A stretch of DNA of 64,000 nt, from contig WRAH01000003.1 of the NCBI GenBank assembly GCA_009780315.1, positions 1 through 64,000 of the forward strand, read 5' to 3'. Every line of letters begins with the position of its first letter. Position 1 is the first letter of the stretch. The translations under genes and the position numbers were made by a program. Source of the stretch: Defluviitaleaceae bacterium (lineage in GTDB: Bacteria > Bacillota > Clostridia > Lachnospirales > WQUN01). The notes under the pieces were generated by a model. It was not told the DNA's origin and made no database searches. It saw only the letters and a list, made by a program, of their open reading frames with translations. Shown here piece after piece: positions 7,448-16,397 of the stretch.

Positions 7448-10400
7448 CTAAACCACAGATGAACCATCCCTGCGGGGTAGGTCTGCTACTTCTAAAAACC
7501 TTGCAAAAATGGTGGCTACTTCGGCACGAGTGGCTGTGTCTTGTGGTGCAAATCTGCCGTCTGGGTGTCCTGTGATTATCCCTGCGGCTTGTATTGCAGC
7601 TACGTCATCTTGCGCCCATGTAGAAATGCTATCATGGTCTGTGAATAGGCTTATTTCATTTTGTGGCAAAACTACAACTCTGCTCACGATATATCTGTTA
7701 AGCATAACCGCCATTTCTTCACGGGTAATGAGCCTGCTTGGAGCGAAGTTGCTGTTACCTACGCCATTGACAAATTCTTGCCGCACCGCCCATTCTATTG
7801 CCCCGAAGTACCAAGAGTCTGATGCTGTATCATTGAATGTGGCTGTTTGCGTTCTGTATGCTGTCAAGTCTACCCCTTCTAAATTAGCCAAAACTTGCAC
7901 GAACATTGCACGGGTCATACTGCCTTGTGGGGTGAAAGTAGTAGGGGCTGTGCCTTGGAATAGCTGTTGCTCCCATACTGCCCTCACGAAAGAGTAATAC
8001 CATGCAGTGGGGCTTATATCTGTAAATGGAATCAATACAGGGGCTGGTGTTGGTTGCGGTGTAATGTCTGGTGTCGGTGTAGAGGTTGGCTCTGGTGTAG
8101 GCGCAGGGACTGGCGTAGACCGTGGCATTGTTGTGCCATTGTTGTCGCTTTGACTGTTTTGGTCATTGCCTTGATTGTTATTATCTCCGCCTTGGTTGTT
8201 GTTATCCCCATCTTGGCTATCATCTACTACTATCCACTGTGCATAAAGGGATATATTTGCCGTTACGGTGATAACAGCCCCTACTGCATGGGCAGTCCCG
8301 CCGCCGTTGGCTTGGGTGTTCCATCCTATGAAAGTGTACCCCGTTCTGGTGAACCCATTTGCTGAAACGGTGTGGTTATCGCCGCTGATAACATTTGCGC
8401 TTGGCATTATACCTGTGCCGTCGTTGGCGTGGTAGGTAATAGCATGGACGGGCAGTGTAGCCCAACGGGCAAAAATAGTCGTATCTGCGTCAAAGACCGT
8501 GCCTGTTGCCCCTGCGGTTACTTGCGTCCCCCCTGTGGCTTGTGTGAACCAGCCTATAAAATTATAACCAGCCCTTGTAGGCGTGGGCAGGGTTGCAAGC
8601 CTGCCGTCTGTGCCTGCTGTCCCGCTTGTGGGGGTGACTATTCCACTATTCGGGTTAAATGCTATGGTGAAGATTTCAAGTGGTATATTTTCAAATATGG
8701 CATTTACTTCAGTTACTTCTGCGGTTTTTGCGAATGCAACGGTAGTTGAGCCAACTGTATTGCCTATGAACGTGGTCACGCCTGTTGCTGTTACGCCGTC
8801 TGCCGCAAGCCTTTGATTTGATGGCGGGGTGATTGTCACAGTGATGGTATCTCCTACCATTGCCACTGTATGGCTAACGCTAACATAATCAGACACACCC
8901 GTCGCAACCGTCACAGGATAGGTAGCCCTAATATCAGCAATAATCATGCTGTACGCTGGAATTTCAAGAACGGAACTAAAATTTCCACTATGCACCGTTG
9001 GATGTGGTACATAAGTTGGTAAATGAGTCCAATATCCTACTTGGTTCACAGCAAAATCGGGAAGTGGGTTGCCTCCGCCATAACTCCATGTCTTTCTAAA
9101 AACGTGGCTAGGTATGCTAATATTTGCGGGAGTATCCGATGTGTTTACAAAGACAGCCTGACTTAACCCATCACCATCACCAAAAGCCCATCCACTTAAC
9201 CTGTGTACATCCACAACCGTTGGTGTAGGTCCAAAAGAAATGGATAGTGAATAACTGTTTTGGGGTGGTGGCACAAGGGGATAAACATGCGAATATTCAT
9301 TGAAGATTCTGCCTACTTCTCTAAATGCGAAATAACTTGGCAATGGCATTAAAGTGTCATCGCTTGGGCGATACTGGGCGTAACTTCTTTGAATAACACC
9401 AAATCCATGTGTATGGTTAAAACTATAGTAATTAGCCATAGTAACTTCTTTGCTTTCAAGAAGCGTGAATAATCTTTGTACATACCCTATAGCATTCCCT
9501 ACGGATTTTGGATATTGCAATCTTGCCCGCGTATTATCTGACATGGGATGCAAGATAGGAAAATGTAGAAACGGCAAATCGCCAAATTCGGTGTACCAAA
9601 TTTCTTTGCCATAAAAAATATTGCTCAGTCTTTCAACATCATATCTTTGGACTGCGGCGGCGGCTGAAAAATCCTCCATAAGATTATCTGTCGATATGCC
9701 ATGAAGATTCCAAAGACCAGAATAATGATGTACTACAATCGCATCAAAATAATTCTGATTTTGGGCTACATGTGCGTTCCATGTTGCAAGCCTATGATGA
9801 CCCGTACCGGGTATAGTTGGCTGTGCATTAAAAATTAAGTCAAAAGTATAAGGCAATACAAATACACCTATTGTTATATCGGGGTAAATCGGTTTAACTG
9901 CTTGGTAAACTTCCTGAACTATTTGCATATAGTCGTAAACCGTAAATCGTCCCTCATGAATAGGATCCCACGGCTCATTCATAATGGATACAAAAAGCCG
10001 CCCATATCCTACAATAGACCTGGCTTCTTTTATTAAATCAATCATTTCTTGTGCCGAATAATGGCTGCTCGTTGCAATATTTACAGGCACATCCAGCCTA
10101 ATGGGATGCCTTAACACATCCGAAAGGGTAAATGGAACGTCCATTGTACTGTTATACAATCTATTTGTACCCGTTGCGCTGTCATAGTGTTCTAATATGA
10201 AACGCACTGTTTGAGGTTGAAGGCTTCGTAAAAACGGATACTCATTGTCTTCAAAATCAATAATAATTTGCCTTTCAGGAACATCTGACCTGTTTATCAA
10301 GTTTGTAGTATAGCCCAAGTTAACACCCCAAAAATGCTCTGGTATCTGGCGCGGCGAATTTGGAAGCGCGAAAACTCTGTCAACCGCTGTATTCACAGTA

Positions 10401-12034
10401 GGCAGTACATGGATGGTGGTTTCTGCATAAATAGCTCCATTTTCTAATGATGTGGCCCGCACACTGATATTATCCGCAGGAGCTAAGGCACGAACACCCC
10501 TAGACAAATCATCATCTCCAACCAATTGAATAGCAAGAGGATTGTCCGTTGTCCATACAATATGTTGGTTGGCAGCATAGGCAGGATATGCGGAAAGGCT
10601 CAAGTTTAATGTTTCGCCTACGCGCAGGGTTTGACTGGGTCTGCTAAATACATAAGACATATGAGCGTAAATAAACGCTAAAGATGAAAGTGTTGCGTAA
10701 ACGGCTATATCATAGCTTGCTGTATACGTTATGCCGTTGATTTCAGCCGTTGCGGTAATCATGGCAATTCCAGCTGAATATGCGGTGATTTCTCCTGTAG
10801 TGGCATCAACTGTTATAACCGAAGGGTCGCTAGAGGAAAAATAAATACTATCTATGGGGTGTATCGTACTGTTTGTGGGATATATTGCTTGATTTGCTCC
10901 AACTCCAATCCTTGCAAATGTATCTGCAAAGAAGAAATAGTGAGGAGTGTTGTTGTCGGTTATCCGTACACTTTCAACGGCTATTTGGTCATTAAAAGTT
11001 TGCAAACTTATTGTGCCTGCATCTGTTCTGGTATACGAAAGAGTGTTTAGGTGAGTAAATGATACTTCATCATAACGCCTAACCGATAATGTAATATCTT
11101 GCTCATCCGCTTCAATTTTAAGGATGTGCTTTGCATAACGAGTGAATGGATGAAAAATAACTTCGCTTTCAACTTCCCACACACCGTCACTTTCCCGTAT
11201 AACGCTTATCCTGTTTTCACGAATAAGAATGCGAAGCCTATAGTTTGATACTTCGCGTATGTTGAATAAAACAAACCCGCCCGTGTATGCTCCAAACATT
11301 GTAAACTCAATTTCAGCGGTGAAGTTATCCCAAAGCCTTCCTCTGGTGGTGGCACTACTCCATCCGACTGAATCGGTAACAAGTGCGTTGTTATGCAGAA
11401 CCATGTCTGTTCCCATTTCTCCGCTGATATTCCAAAACAAGGTGTCGTGCGTGAAATCGTCAAAAAAGGTAGGCGCGACGACGTTCAAAGGCGCAAAAGC
11501 CACAGGCTCAATCACATAGACCCTAATTGTTTTAATAATAGGCTCTTTTGCTTCTTCTTCGGTATCATTGTCAACATCTTCTTGGATTTGTGTTCCATTC
11601 GGGTAGTTGTGAATAGCCACAGAAAGCGCACTTGGAGTAATGGTGGCAGCCAAACTATGATGCGCCAAAAATGTAATCGTGATATCGCTTTCTCCAACAG
11701 AACGGCCTTCAATTCTAGCCATTCCATCTTCAGTGAGAATATTAGGGCTTACAAGCACAAAATCCTCATTGCTTGAAATTTCAGCACGCTTGATTTCCTC
11801 GCCAAGCAAAACAGCGAGGTCAATATTTTTTCCTACTTCTAAGGTTAATGTTTCGACATTTAGTTCATTCGCAGAAACAAAAAATCCTTTGCACGCTCCT
11901 GTTTCCATGACCGTTGTTTTGGGGTATCCGTTCTCGATATAATTTGCTAGCGCAACAGGTGCATTACCAACGATAAGGACGAACGCTAACACAAAGGCTA
12001 ACAGCCTATGGCCCACTCTCGTAGTGTTTTTCAT
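7448..12034 (-). CDS. Large SLH-anchored secreted glycoside hydrolase, clan-A-like
   Basis: 1528 residues with ATG at 12034 and GGAGG upstream. Order: signal peptide 1-31 (AFVLAFVLIVGNAPVALA); N-terminal beta-rich part to about 180; a concanavalin/LamG-like stretch about 190-360; two Big2-like Ig repeats about 370-545; a TIM-barrel-like hydrolase about 555-920 with acid/base candidate E687 (SIMNEPWD) and nucleophile candidate E816 (WYTEFGD), as in clan GH-A; a beta tail; two InlB/Listeria-Bacteroides repeats (about 1123-1191 and 1197-1267, each with a GW core); an Asn/Gln/Gly then Pro/Thr linker to about 1334; and three SLH domains about 1335-1515. The SLH domains should bind pyruvylated wall polymer made with CsaB. 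The polysaccharide substrate is unknown and the GH family is not assigned. Confidence 0.85.
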   Translation of the reverse strand: MKNTTRVGHRLLAFVLAFVLIVGNAPVALANYIENGYPKTTVMETGACKGFFVSANELNVETLTLEVGKNIDLAVLLGEEIKRAEISSNEDFVLVSPNILTEDGMARIEGRSVGESDITITFLAHHSLAATITPSALSVAIHNYPNGTQIQEDVDNDTEEEAKEPIIKTIRVYVIEPVAFAPLNVVAPTFFDDFTHDTLFWNISGEMGTDMVLHNNALVTDSVGWSSATTRGRLWDNFTAEIEFTMFGAYTGGFVLFNIREVSNYRLRILIRENRISVIRESDGVWEVESEVIFHPFTRYAKHILKIEADEQDITLSVRRYDEVSFTHLNTLSYTRTDAGTISLQTFNDQIAVESVRITDNNTPHYFFFADTFARIGVGANQAIYPTNSTIHPIDSIYFSSSDPSVITVDATTGEITAYSAGIAMITATAEINGITYTASYDIAVYATLSSLAFIYAHMSYVFSRPSQTLRVGETLNLSLSAYPAYAANQHIVWTTDNPLAIQLVGDDDLSRGVRALAPADNISVRATSLENGAIYAETTIHVLPTVNTAVDRVFALPNSPRQIPEHFWGVNLGYTTNLINRSDVPERQIIIDFEDNEYPFLRSLQPQTVRFILEHYDSATGTNRLYNSTMDVPFTLSDVLRHPIRLDVPVNIATSSHYSAQEMIDLIKEARSIVGYGRLFVSIMNEPWDPIHEGRFTVYDYMQIVQEVYQAVKPIYPDITIGVFVLPYTFDLIFNAQPTIPGTGHHRLATWNAHVAQNQNYFDAIVVHHYSGLWNLHGISTDNLMEDFSAAAAVQRYDVERLSNIFYGKEIWYTEFGDLPFLHFPILHPMSDNTRARLQYPKSVGNAIGYVQRLFTLLESKEVTMANYYSFNHTHGFGVIQRSYAQYRPSDDTLMPLPSYFAFREVGRIFNEYSHVYPLVPPPQNSYSLSISFGPTPTVVDVHRLSGWAFGDGDGLSQAVFVNTSDTPANISIPSHVFRKTWSYGGGNPLPDFAVNQVGYWTHLPTYVPHPTVHSGNFSSVLEIPAYSMIIADIRATYPVTVATGVSDYVSVSHTVAMVGDTITVTITPPSNQRLAADGVTATGVTTFIGNTVGSTTVAFAKTAEVTEVNAIFENIPLEIFTIAFNPNSGIVTPTSGTAGTDGRLATLPTPTRAGYNFIGWFTQATGGTQVTAGATGTVFDADTTIFARWATLPVHAITYHANDGTGIMPSANVISGDNHTVSANGFTRTGYTFIGWNTQANGGGTAHAVGAVITVTANISLYAQWIVVDDSQDGDNNNQGGDNNNQGNDQNSQSDNNGTTMPRSTPVPAPTPEPTSTPTPDITPQPTPAPVLIPFTDISPTAWYYSFVRAVWEQQLFQGTAPTTFTPQGSMTRAMFVQVLANLEGVDLTAYRTQTATFNDTASDSWYFGAIEWAVRQEFVNGVGNSNFAPSRLITREEMAVMLNRYIVSRVVVLPQNEISLFTDHDSISTWAQDDVAAIQAAGIITGHPDGRFAPQDTATRAEVATIFARFLEVADLPRRDGSSVV

Positions 12035-12060
12035 CTTTCAGCCTCCAAAATCGAATCTCT

Positions 12061-12097
12061 TTATCATAGTTGTATGATAAGTTGTATGTAATGTCAA
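12061..12097 (-). promoter_or_regulatory. Promoter of the SLH hydrolase with a palindrome over the -10
   Basis: On the minus strand TTGACA (12097-12092), 17 bp, TACAAC (12074-12069). A perfect inverted repeat TTATCATA-gttg-TATGATAA (12061-12080) covers the -10, a good position for a repressor. A CATACAACT direct repeat overlaps it. Confidence 0.5.
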
Positions 12098-12131
12098 TAT
12101 ATAAATATCCCCAGTCCGCGCCCCCTTCAAC

Positions 12132-12178
12132 AAAAAACGACTTGCACAAGACCAATCAAAATCTTGCACAAGGCGTTT
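12132..12178 (-). terminator. Intrinsic terminator of the hybrid kinase gene
   Basis: Nested hairpin built from two copies of CTTGCACAAG (12141-12150 and 12163-12172) flanked by AAACG/CGTTT arms. Read on the minus strand it is followed by TTTTTT (12137-12132), downstream of the kinase stop at 12266. Confidence 0.65.
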
Positions 12179-12265
12179 CCATTTAAAACAATATAATCAT
12201 GCCCATTACTTAACATGACAGGTCGTTTATCGTAATAATTTTACAGCCTTTACTTTCTTAAGTCC

Positions 12266-14533
12266 TCAAGCCGTCATCTCTTGCACCAGTTTTTTTGCGT
12301 GTTCAGCCGCTTTTTCAAAATGGGTGTGCAAGAATAGCATTTCGCGGAGTGCCTGAACCTCTGTAGATTGAGGCAATGCGTCTAAAGCGGTGTATGCGGC
12401 ATCATCATCATAATTTTCACAGGCGGATATGAAGGATTGTAGGATAGAGATATGGGTTTTTGATACTTCTGTTACAGATATATGAATGTCTGACTCTAAA
12501 CGGATATAAAGCTGTTCCAGTGCATGAATAAAGGCTGGCAACTGGGCGTTGATGATGGAAATATCGCTAAGTATGCCCGCGGCTTCAAGTTTTGCGGCTT
12601 TTTCGGACAGTTCTGGTTCGCCTATCGTCCTTAGTGCAGATTTTATTGCGTGGACTGTGGTGGTAAATAATTTAATATCCTCTGCGGCAATGATTTCAGT
12701 TAAAATGATTGCCGTTTTTTTTGCGTCTTTGATGAATATATCAACCAATGCAGGGTCTGGAACCACTGGCGATACAGTGGGTGTAATATTTTTTACACGT
12801 TTATCTCTGATAAATTGTTTAAGCAATTGGTCAAGTTTACGTGTGTCAATGGGTTTTGAAACAAAGCCATCAAAGCCATGTTTTTTAAACATCACATCAT
12901 TGCCGATAATGGCATTGGCTGTAAAAGCTACAATAGTGCCATGATAGCCAAGTTGGCGGAGTTTTTTGGTGGTTTCAATACCATCCATTTTGGGCATCAT
13001 GTGGTCCATGAAAATAATGTCGTATACATGCCCCTCTTGCACCTTTGCAATGGCGGCAAACCCGCTGTCAACTGTGTGAATATCCAAGTGATAGGGGCGG
13101 AGCAAACCAGACGCTACATATAAATTGGTTTCCACATCGTCCACCACCAGCACCTTGCCATACTGCATTTGTTCACGGGCAATTTTTAAATGGGCGGCAG
13201 GCCGTCCTTCGTTGAAGGTGAAAGTTTTTAGCCCATTGGCAATTTCCGCCCCAATGGGAGGGGCATTTTTAACAGCTTGCTGTTTTAACCGTATTGTAAA
13301 AGTACTGCCCTTGCCAAAATTACTTTTGATTGATATGGTGCCGCCCATCATCTCAACCAAGTGCTTGGTAATGAACAACCCAAGACCAGTACCTTGAATA
13401 TAGCGGTTTGACTCAAGATTAAATCGGGCGTATTGAGAAAATATTTTTTCTAAATCTTCTGACTTAATGCCCTGTCCTGTGTCTTTTACCCAAATATGCA
13501 GTTCCACATCGTTTCCATAAGTGGTGTGCCTTATGCCTGTGATGATTCGCCCTTCATCTGTATATTTTATGGCATTTGACAGGATGTTGTTTAAAATTTG
13601 CTTGAGACGCAACTCATCCCCAATGAGACAGGAGGGCAAGTTTTTGCAAATATCCACCACCACTTCAATAGGCTTTTCTGAAAGCCGCACCATGTTTAAT
13701 TGGATAACATCATGAATAAGGCTGGGTACGTCATATTCTGTGGGGGTAAGTTCTACTTGTCCTGTTTCGACTTTTGACATATCTAAAATATCATTGATGA
13801 TACCCAGCAAGTTATTGCTTGCATAATAAATGCGCTGTAATGCGTCGTCTAAGTCAAGGGGCAAATCCTGCCGCATAAGCTGAATTTGTGTGACACCAAT
13901 GATGCCATTCATGGGCGTGCGTATTTCATGGCTCATCCGTGCAATAAAATTGCTTTTGGAACGGTTATTTGCTTCGGCAATTTCACAGGCTTCAATAAGC
14001 TCTGTAATATCTATGCCAAACCGAAGATGGACTTTAGACTTCATTTCAGGCCAGTCAATAAGATTGTCTGAATACCGTAGATAACCATGACCAGGAACAT
14101 ACTCATCCCAAGTGATGGTGTCCTCCCTTCCAGCGTCAGCACAAGTTTCATAGAGTTTATCAATGTTTTGAAGCATATTGGTGCAGTACGCCCCAATGGC
14201 TTCTCCCCCGTCGCACATTTTTTTAAACTTTTTATTGACAAAAAGCACTTCCCCCGTTTCAGGCACAGTGACAAAAATATATGCGTCCATGTTGTCCAAA
14301 ATCGCCAAAAGGGTATCCATAGATTTTTGAATCATTTGTTTTTTGCGCAAATTCTTGGATAGTATCAGGGTTAAACCCTCCAGCAAAATGAATATCAAAA
14401 TATAAGCTATCAAACCCAACCCTACATAATTTGATGTAGGCAACAAGGGCATATCATAAATAATTGCAAAAACTAAAATACCAATACAGGGTAAAAATAA
14501 AAGTACACCTAAAATTTTCAATATCTTGTCCAT
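12266..14533 (-). CDS. Hybrid sensor histidine kinase/response regulator with Hpt domain
   Basis: 755 residues from ATG 14533 (GAGGTG just upstream; the frame stays open to 14638 but without a good site). Two N-terminal membrane helices within residues 5-60, a PAS-like sensory region about 70-180, HisKA with phospho-acceptor H202 (RMSHEIRTPMNG), HATPase_c (N box near 315, DTGQG, GTGLGL), a receiver with D510 (IIFMDHMMP) and a C-terminal Hpt with H629 (VHAIKSAL). Such proteins run a His-Asp-His relay and pass the phosphate to a separate response regulator, not found beside it. The signal is unknown; the output domain may be encoded elsewhere. The gene stands alone, with a terminator after it and another hairpin 70 bp before it. 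Confidence 0.88.
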   Translation of the reverse strand: MDKILKILGVLLFLPCIGILVFAIIYDMPLLPTSNYVGLGLIAYILIFILLEGLTLILSKNLRKKQMIQKSMDTLLAILDNMDAYIFVTVPETGEVLFVNKKFKKMCDGGEAIGAYCTNMLQNIDKLYETCADAGREDTITWDEYVPGHGYLRYSDNLIDWPEMKSKVHLRFGIDITELIEACEIAEANNRSKSNFIARMSHEIRTPMNGIIGVTQIQLMRQDLPLDLDDALQRIYYASNNLLGIINDILDMSKVETGQVELTPTEYDVPSLIHDVIQLNMVRLSEKPIEVVVDICKNLPSCLIGDELRLKQILNNILSNAIKYTDEGRIITGIRHTTYGNDVELHIWVKDTGQGIKSEDLEKIFSQYARFNLESNRYIQGTGLGLFITKHLVEMMGGTISIKSNFGKGSTFTIRLKQQAVKNAPPIGAEIANGLKTFTFNEGRPAAHLKIAREQMQYGKVLVVDDVETNLYVASGLLRPYHLDIHTVDSGFAAIAKVQEGHVYDIIFMDHMMPKMDGIETTKKLRQLGYHGTIVAFTANAIIGNDVMFKKHGFDGFVSKPIDTRKLDQLLKQFIRDKRVKNITPTVSPVVPDPALVDIFIKDAKKTAIILTEIIAAEDIKLFTTTVHAIKSALRTIGEPELSEKAAKLEAAGILSDISIINAQLPAFIHALEQLYIRLESDIHISVTEVSKTHISILQSFISACENYDDDAAYTALDALPQSTEVQALREMLFLHTHFEKAAEHAKKLVQEMTA

Positions 14534-14600
14534 ATAAGACACCTCACAAGTCTTATATAGTATGCAGATAGGCTGGACATGGGTGAAAAAAAGCCATATC

Positions 14601-14625
14601 AAAAAGGCGCGCCAAACGACGCGCC
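14601..14625 (-). terminator. Minus-strand hairpin with U-tract upstream of the hybrid kinase
   Basis: GGCGCG/CGCGCC stem (14606-14611 with 14620-14625) followed on the minus strand by TTTTT. It lies about 70 bp before the kinase start, so it either stops transcripts entering from the right or acts as an attenuator in the kinase leader. Confidence 0.5.
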
Positions 14626-14678
14626 GCCAAAGCTGCAAAAAAAATGAAGAAAATGCGCTAAATTTTTGTCAAAAAAGC

Positions 14679-14707
14679 TTTACTTATTAGTAAATATAGG
14701 ATAAAAT
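14679..14707 (+). promoter_or_regulatory. Promoter of the AbrB-like gene
   Basis: TTTACT (14679-14684), 17 bp, TAAAAT (14702-14707). This gives an RNA starting about 14714, with roughly 330 nt before the start codon at 15043. Confidence 0.5.
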
Positions 14708-14711
14708 ATGT

Positions 14712-15042
14712 ACACACGGCAACAAACGCGGTGCGCCGTGGAGGTCAAAGATGTCCAAGAAACATCAGAGACTTACGTAGCGATGGAGAACAGCCATCAC
14801 TCAACGCAAACAGGTTAACCTGCCACCACAGCCATTTGATTATACCACACTTTCCCCCAATCACCAAGTGGAGGTATCTCATCAGAGGCTCGCCAGCTTG
14901 TATTTTTATTGTGTGTGTAGGCAGATAGACCCAGCTTGATTTATACATATGTCAGGTGTGTGAGTGGAGAGTGGTGGTGCCGTCGTTGCGTGTCGGTGCC
15001 TATTTTATTGCTGTGAATATTGACAGAGAGAGGTAATAAGCC
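14712..15042 (+). other. Long structured 5' leader of the AbrB-like gene
   Basis: A gene-free stretch of about 330 nt with several short stems: CACGGC/GCCGTG near its start, GATGT/ACATC, GATGG/CCATC, and the palindrome CAGGTTAACCTG. A possible closing pair joins ACACGGCAAC (14712-14721) with GTTGCGTGT (14985-14993), one base bulged. I compared it by eye with common riboswitches, tmRNA, RNase P and SRP RNA and did not recognise it. The small ORFs inside it on both strands lack ribosome binding sites. It may be a regulatory leader or a separate small RNA. Confidence 0.35.
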
Positions 15043-15339
15043 ATGGAAAGGCATAATACCCGAAGGATTGACCAGCAAAGCAAGATGACTTTACCCAGTG
15101 CATTAAGACGGGACTTGAGCTTAAACGAAAAAGCCCAAGTGTCCCTCATGCCTGTAGAGTCCATTGTTATCTTATGGCGTTTAGACGGTGAGCCGTCATC
15201 CCATTGCTACACAAGCACCATTGATGACCTGGGCAGAGTGGAGATACCTGCCGAAATCATGCACCAGCTAAACTGGCAGTTGGAAAGTGAAATTTCACTT
15301 TACGCTACAGACAATCTGGTGATACTCAAATCAGTGTAA
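15043..15339 (+). CDS. AbrB/SpoVT-like transcription regulator with two half-domains
   Basis: 98 residues, ATG 15043 with AGAGAGGT upstream. Two swapped-hairpin-like halves follow each other: TRRIDQQSKMTLPSALRRDL... (residues 5-45) and STIDDLGRVEIPAEIMHQL... (57-98). Both have the basic/hydrophobic D-x-x-G/S-[RK]-[IVM]-x-[LI]-P pattern of AbrB/SpoVT DNA-binding domains. The family acts as dimeric or tetrameric transition-state regulators. A tandem arrangement in one chain differs from Bacillus AbrB, which has one such domain plus a different C-terminal domain. Target genes are unknown. Confidence 0.78.
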   Translation: MERHNTRRIDQQSKMTLPSALRRDLSLNEKAQVSLMPVESIVILWRLDGEPSSHCYTSTIDDLGRVEIPAEIMHQLNWQLESEISLYATDNLVILKSV

Positions 15340-15348
15340 GAAAGTATC

Positions 15349-15378
15349 AAAAAACCTCACGATGTGTGAGGTTTTTTT
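15349..15378. terminator. Bidirectional intrinsic terminator
   Basis: A 12-bp stem, AAAAAACCTCAC (15349-15360) with GTGAGGTTTTTT (15366-15377), between convergent genes. The last codons of the ECF/DUF1893 gene lie inside it. Confidence 0.8.
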
Positions 15379-16373
15379 TGATGCATCAATTGGGCAATGG
15401 TTGCTTTAAGTATGGGGTATGCTTCTTCGGGGCTGTCAACGGCTAATACCGATTGCTCTAGGGGACAAATGCCGTCTTTTTTCCTATTGCTAATGGCATC
15501 CACACATTGACCATAGCCTGTAGGGATACCGCGGCTACTTAAAAAATCCCGCCCGCTGACACTCATGATTTCTCCGTATACATATTTTACACCAGCCAAA
15601 GTCAACATCATGGCAGCCGCCTTGCCTATCACTTTGTCAGCCACTTGGGCATCTTTGAGGGTTTCCCTTTCATTTTCAAACAAATGCATGATGGGCTTTA
15701 TGCCTATGCCGCTGGTTTTGTAAGTGACTTCTCCATTGTGCATGACAACACAGGTATACTCACCACTTTTTATATATGCCTTTGCTTCTTCAAGAGACTT
15801 AGGCGCAAAAGATTCTTTCGCCCCATCAACACTTGAAGGACGGGTTTCCCGAAAAACCGCATATACAATTAAGGGAATTAAAGTAAGCTGGATAAGCAGC
15901 CCAGGCCAGCCTGTTACAATGGCCCCAGGCACACTTAATGCACGCAAAGGCTCTGCTGCCGTGAAAAATAATATGCCAAAAATCACACCATACACCATAC
16001 GCCCCGCCACCATGGCAATAACAAGAGCAATATAAATTTTAATGGTCTTATGCAGTGCAAGCCGATTGATTTTGCCAAAAACCAAACCACTCATGAAACC
16101 ATACATTCCAAGTTCACCAATCATGATAGGAAGCATTGGAAACGTTGGGGGCATACCCGTTAATACAGAGGACAAAATAGGTATCATCATCCCTGCAATA
16201 AGCCCAAATTTAGCACCGCACAAAAGCCCTATTAAAAATACAGGAATGTGCATGGGCAAAAGCACTGTGCCCGGCACACCAAACATGTGTGCTGTAAAAT
16301 ATGGCAAAAGTATACCCACTGCCACAAACATACCCGCCACCACTAGCCGTTTCGTACCTTCTAACTGCTGCAT
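15357..16373 (-). CDS. ECF transporter S-component-like membrane protein fused to DUF1893
   Basis: 338 residues. Residues 1-175 form about five or six membrane helices rich in Gly/Ala/Leu with the look of ECF (energy-coupling factor) S components (TAHMFGVPGTVLLPMHIPVFLIG... early). After an RETRPSS linker, residues about 190-330 form a soluble domain ending in GYGQCVDAISNRKKDGICPLEQSV, which fits DUF1893, a small deaminase-fold family. ECF S components bind vitamins or other small molecules and share a common ATPase module encoded elsewhere. The fused soluble domain could process or sense the imported compound; that is inference. It is 24 bp upstream of dapB in genome order, reading in the same direction. 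Confidence 0.72.
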   Translation of the reverse strand: MQQLEGTKRLVVAGMFVAVGILLPYFTAHMFGVPGTVLLPMHIPVFLIGLLCGAKFGLIAGMMIPILSSVLTGMPPTFPMLPIMIGELGMYGFMSGLVFGKINRLALHKTIKIYIALVIAMVAGRMVYGVIFGILFFTAAEPLRALSVPGAIVTGWPGLLIQLTLIPLIVYAVFRETRPSSVDGAKESFAPKSLEEAKAYIKSGEYTCVVMHNGEVTYKTSGIGIKPIMHLFENERETLKDAQVADKVIGKAAAMMLTLAGVKYVYGEIMSVSGRDFLSSRGIPTGYGQCVDAISNRKKDGICPLEQSVLAVDSPEEAYPILKATIAQLMHQKKPHTS

Positions 16374-16397
16374 TTTATGACTCCTAAGTTCTATATT

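Noticed and set aside
7509-8816. Several plus-strand ORFs over the SLH gene end
   Set aside because: They are antisense shadows of the Pro/Thr linker and repeat-rich coding sequence on the minus strand.
12141-12172. CTTGCACAAG direct repeats as protein-binding sites or an IS end
   Set aside because: They form one nested hairpin followed by a T-run on the minus strand, so a terminator explains them; no transposase or target duplication is near.
14731-14948. Small ORFs on both strands before the AbrB-like gene
   Set aside because: No ribosome binding sites, and the stretch is better explained as a structured leader.
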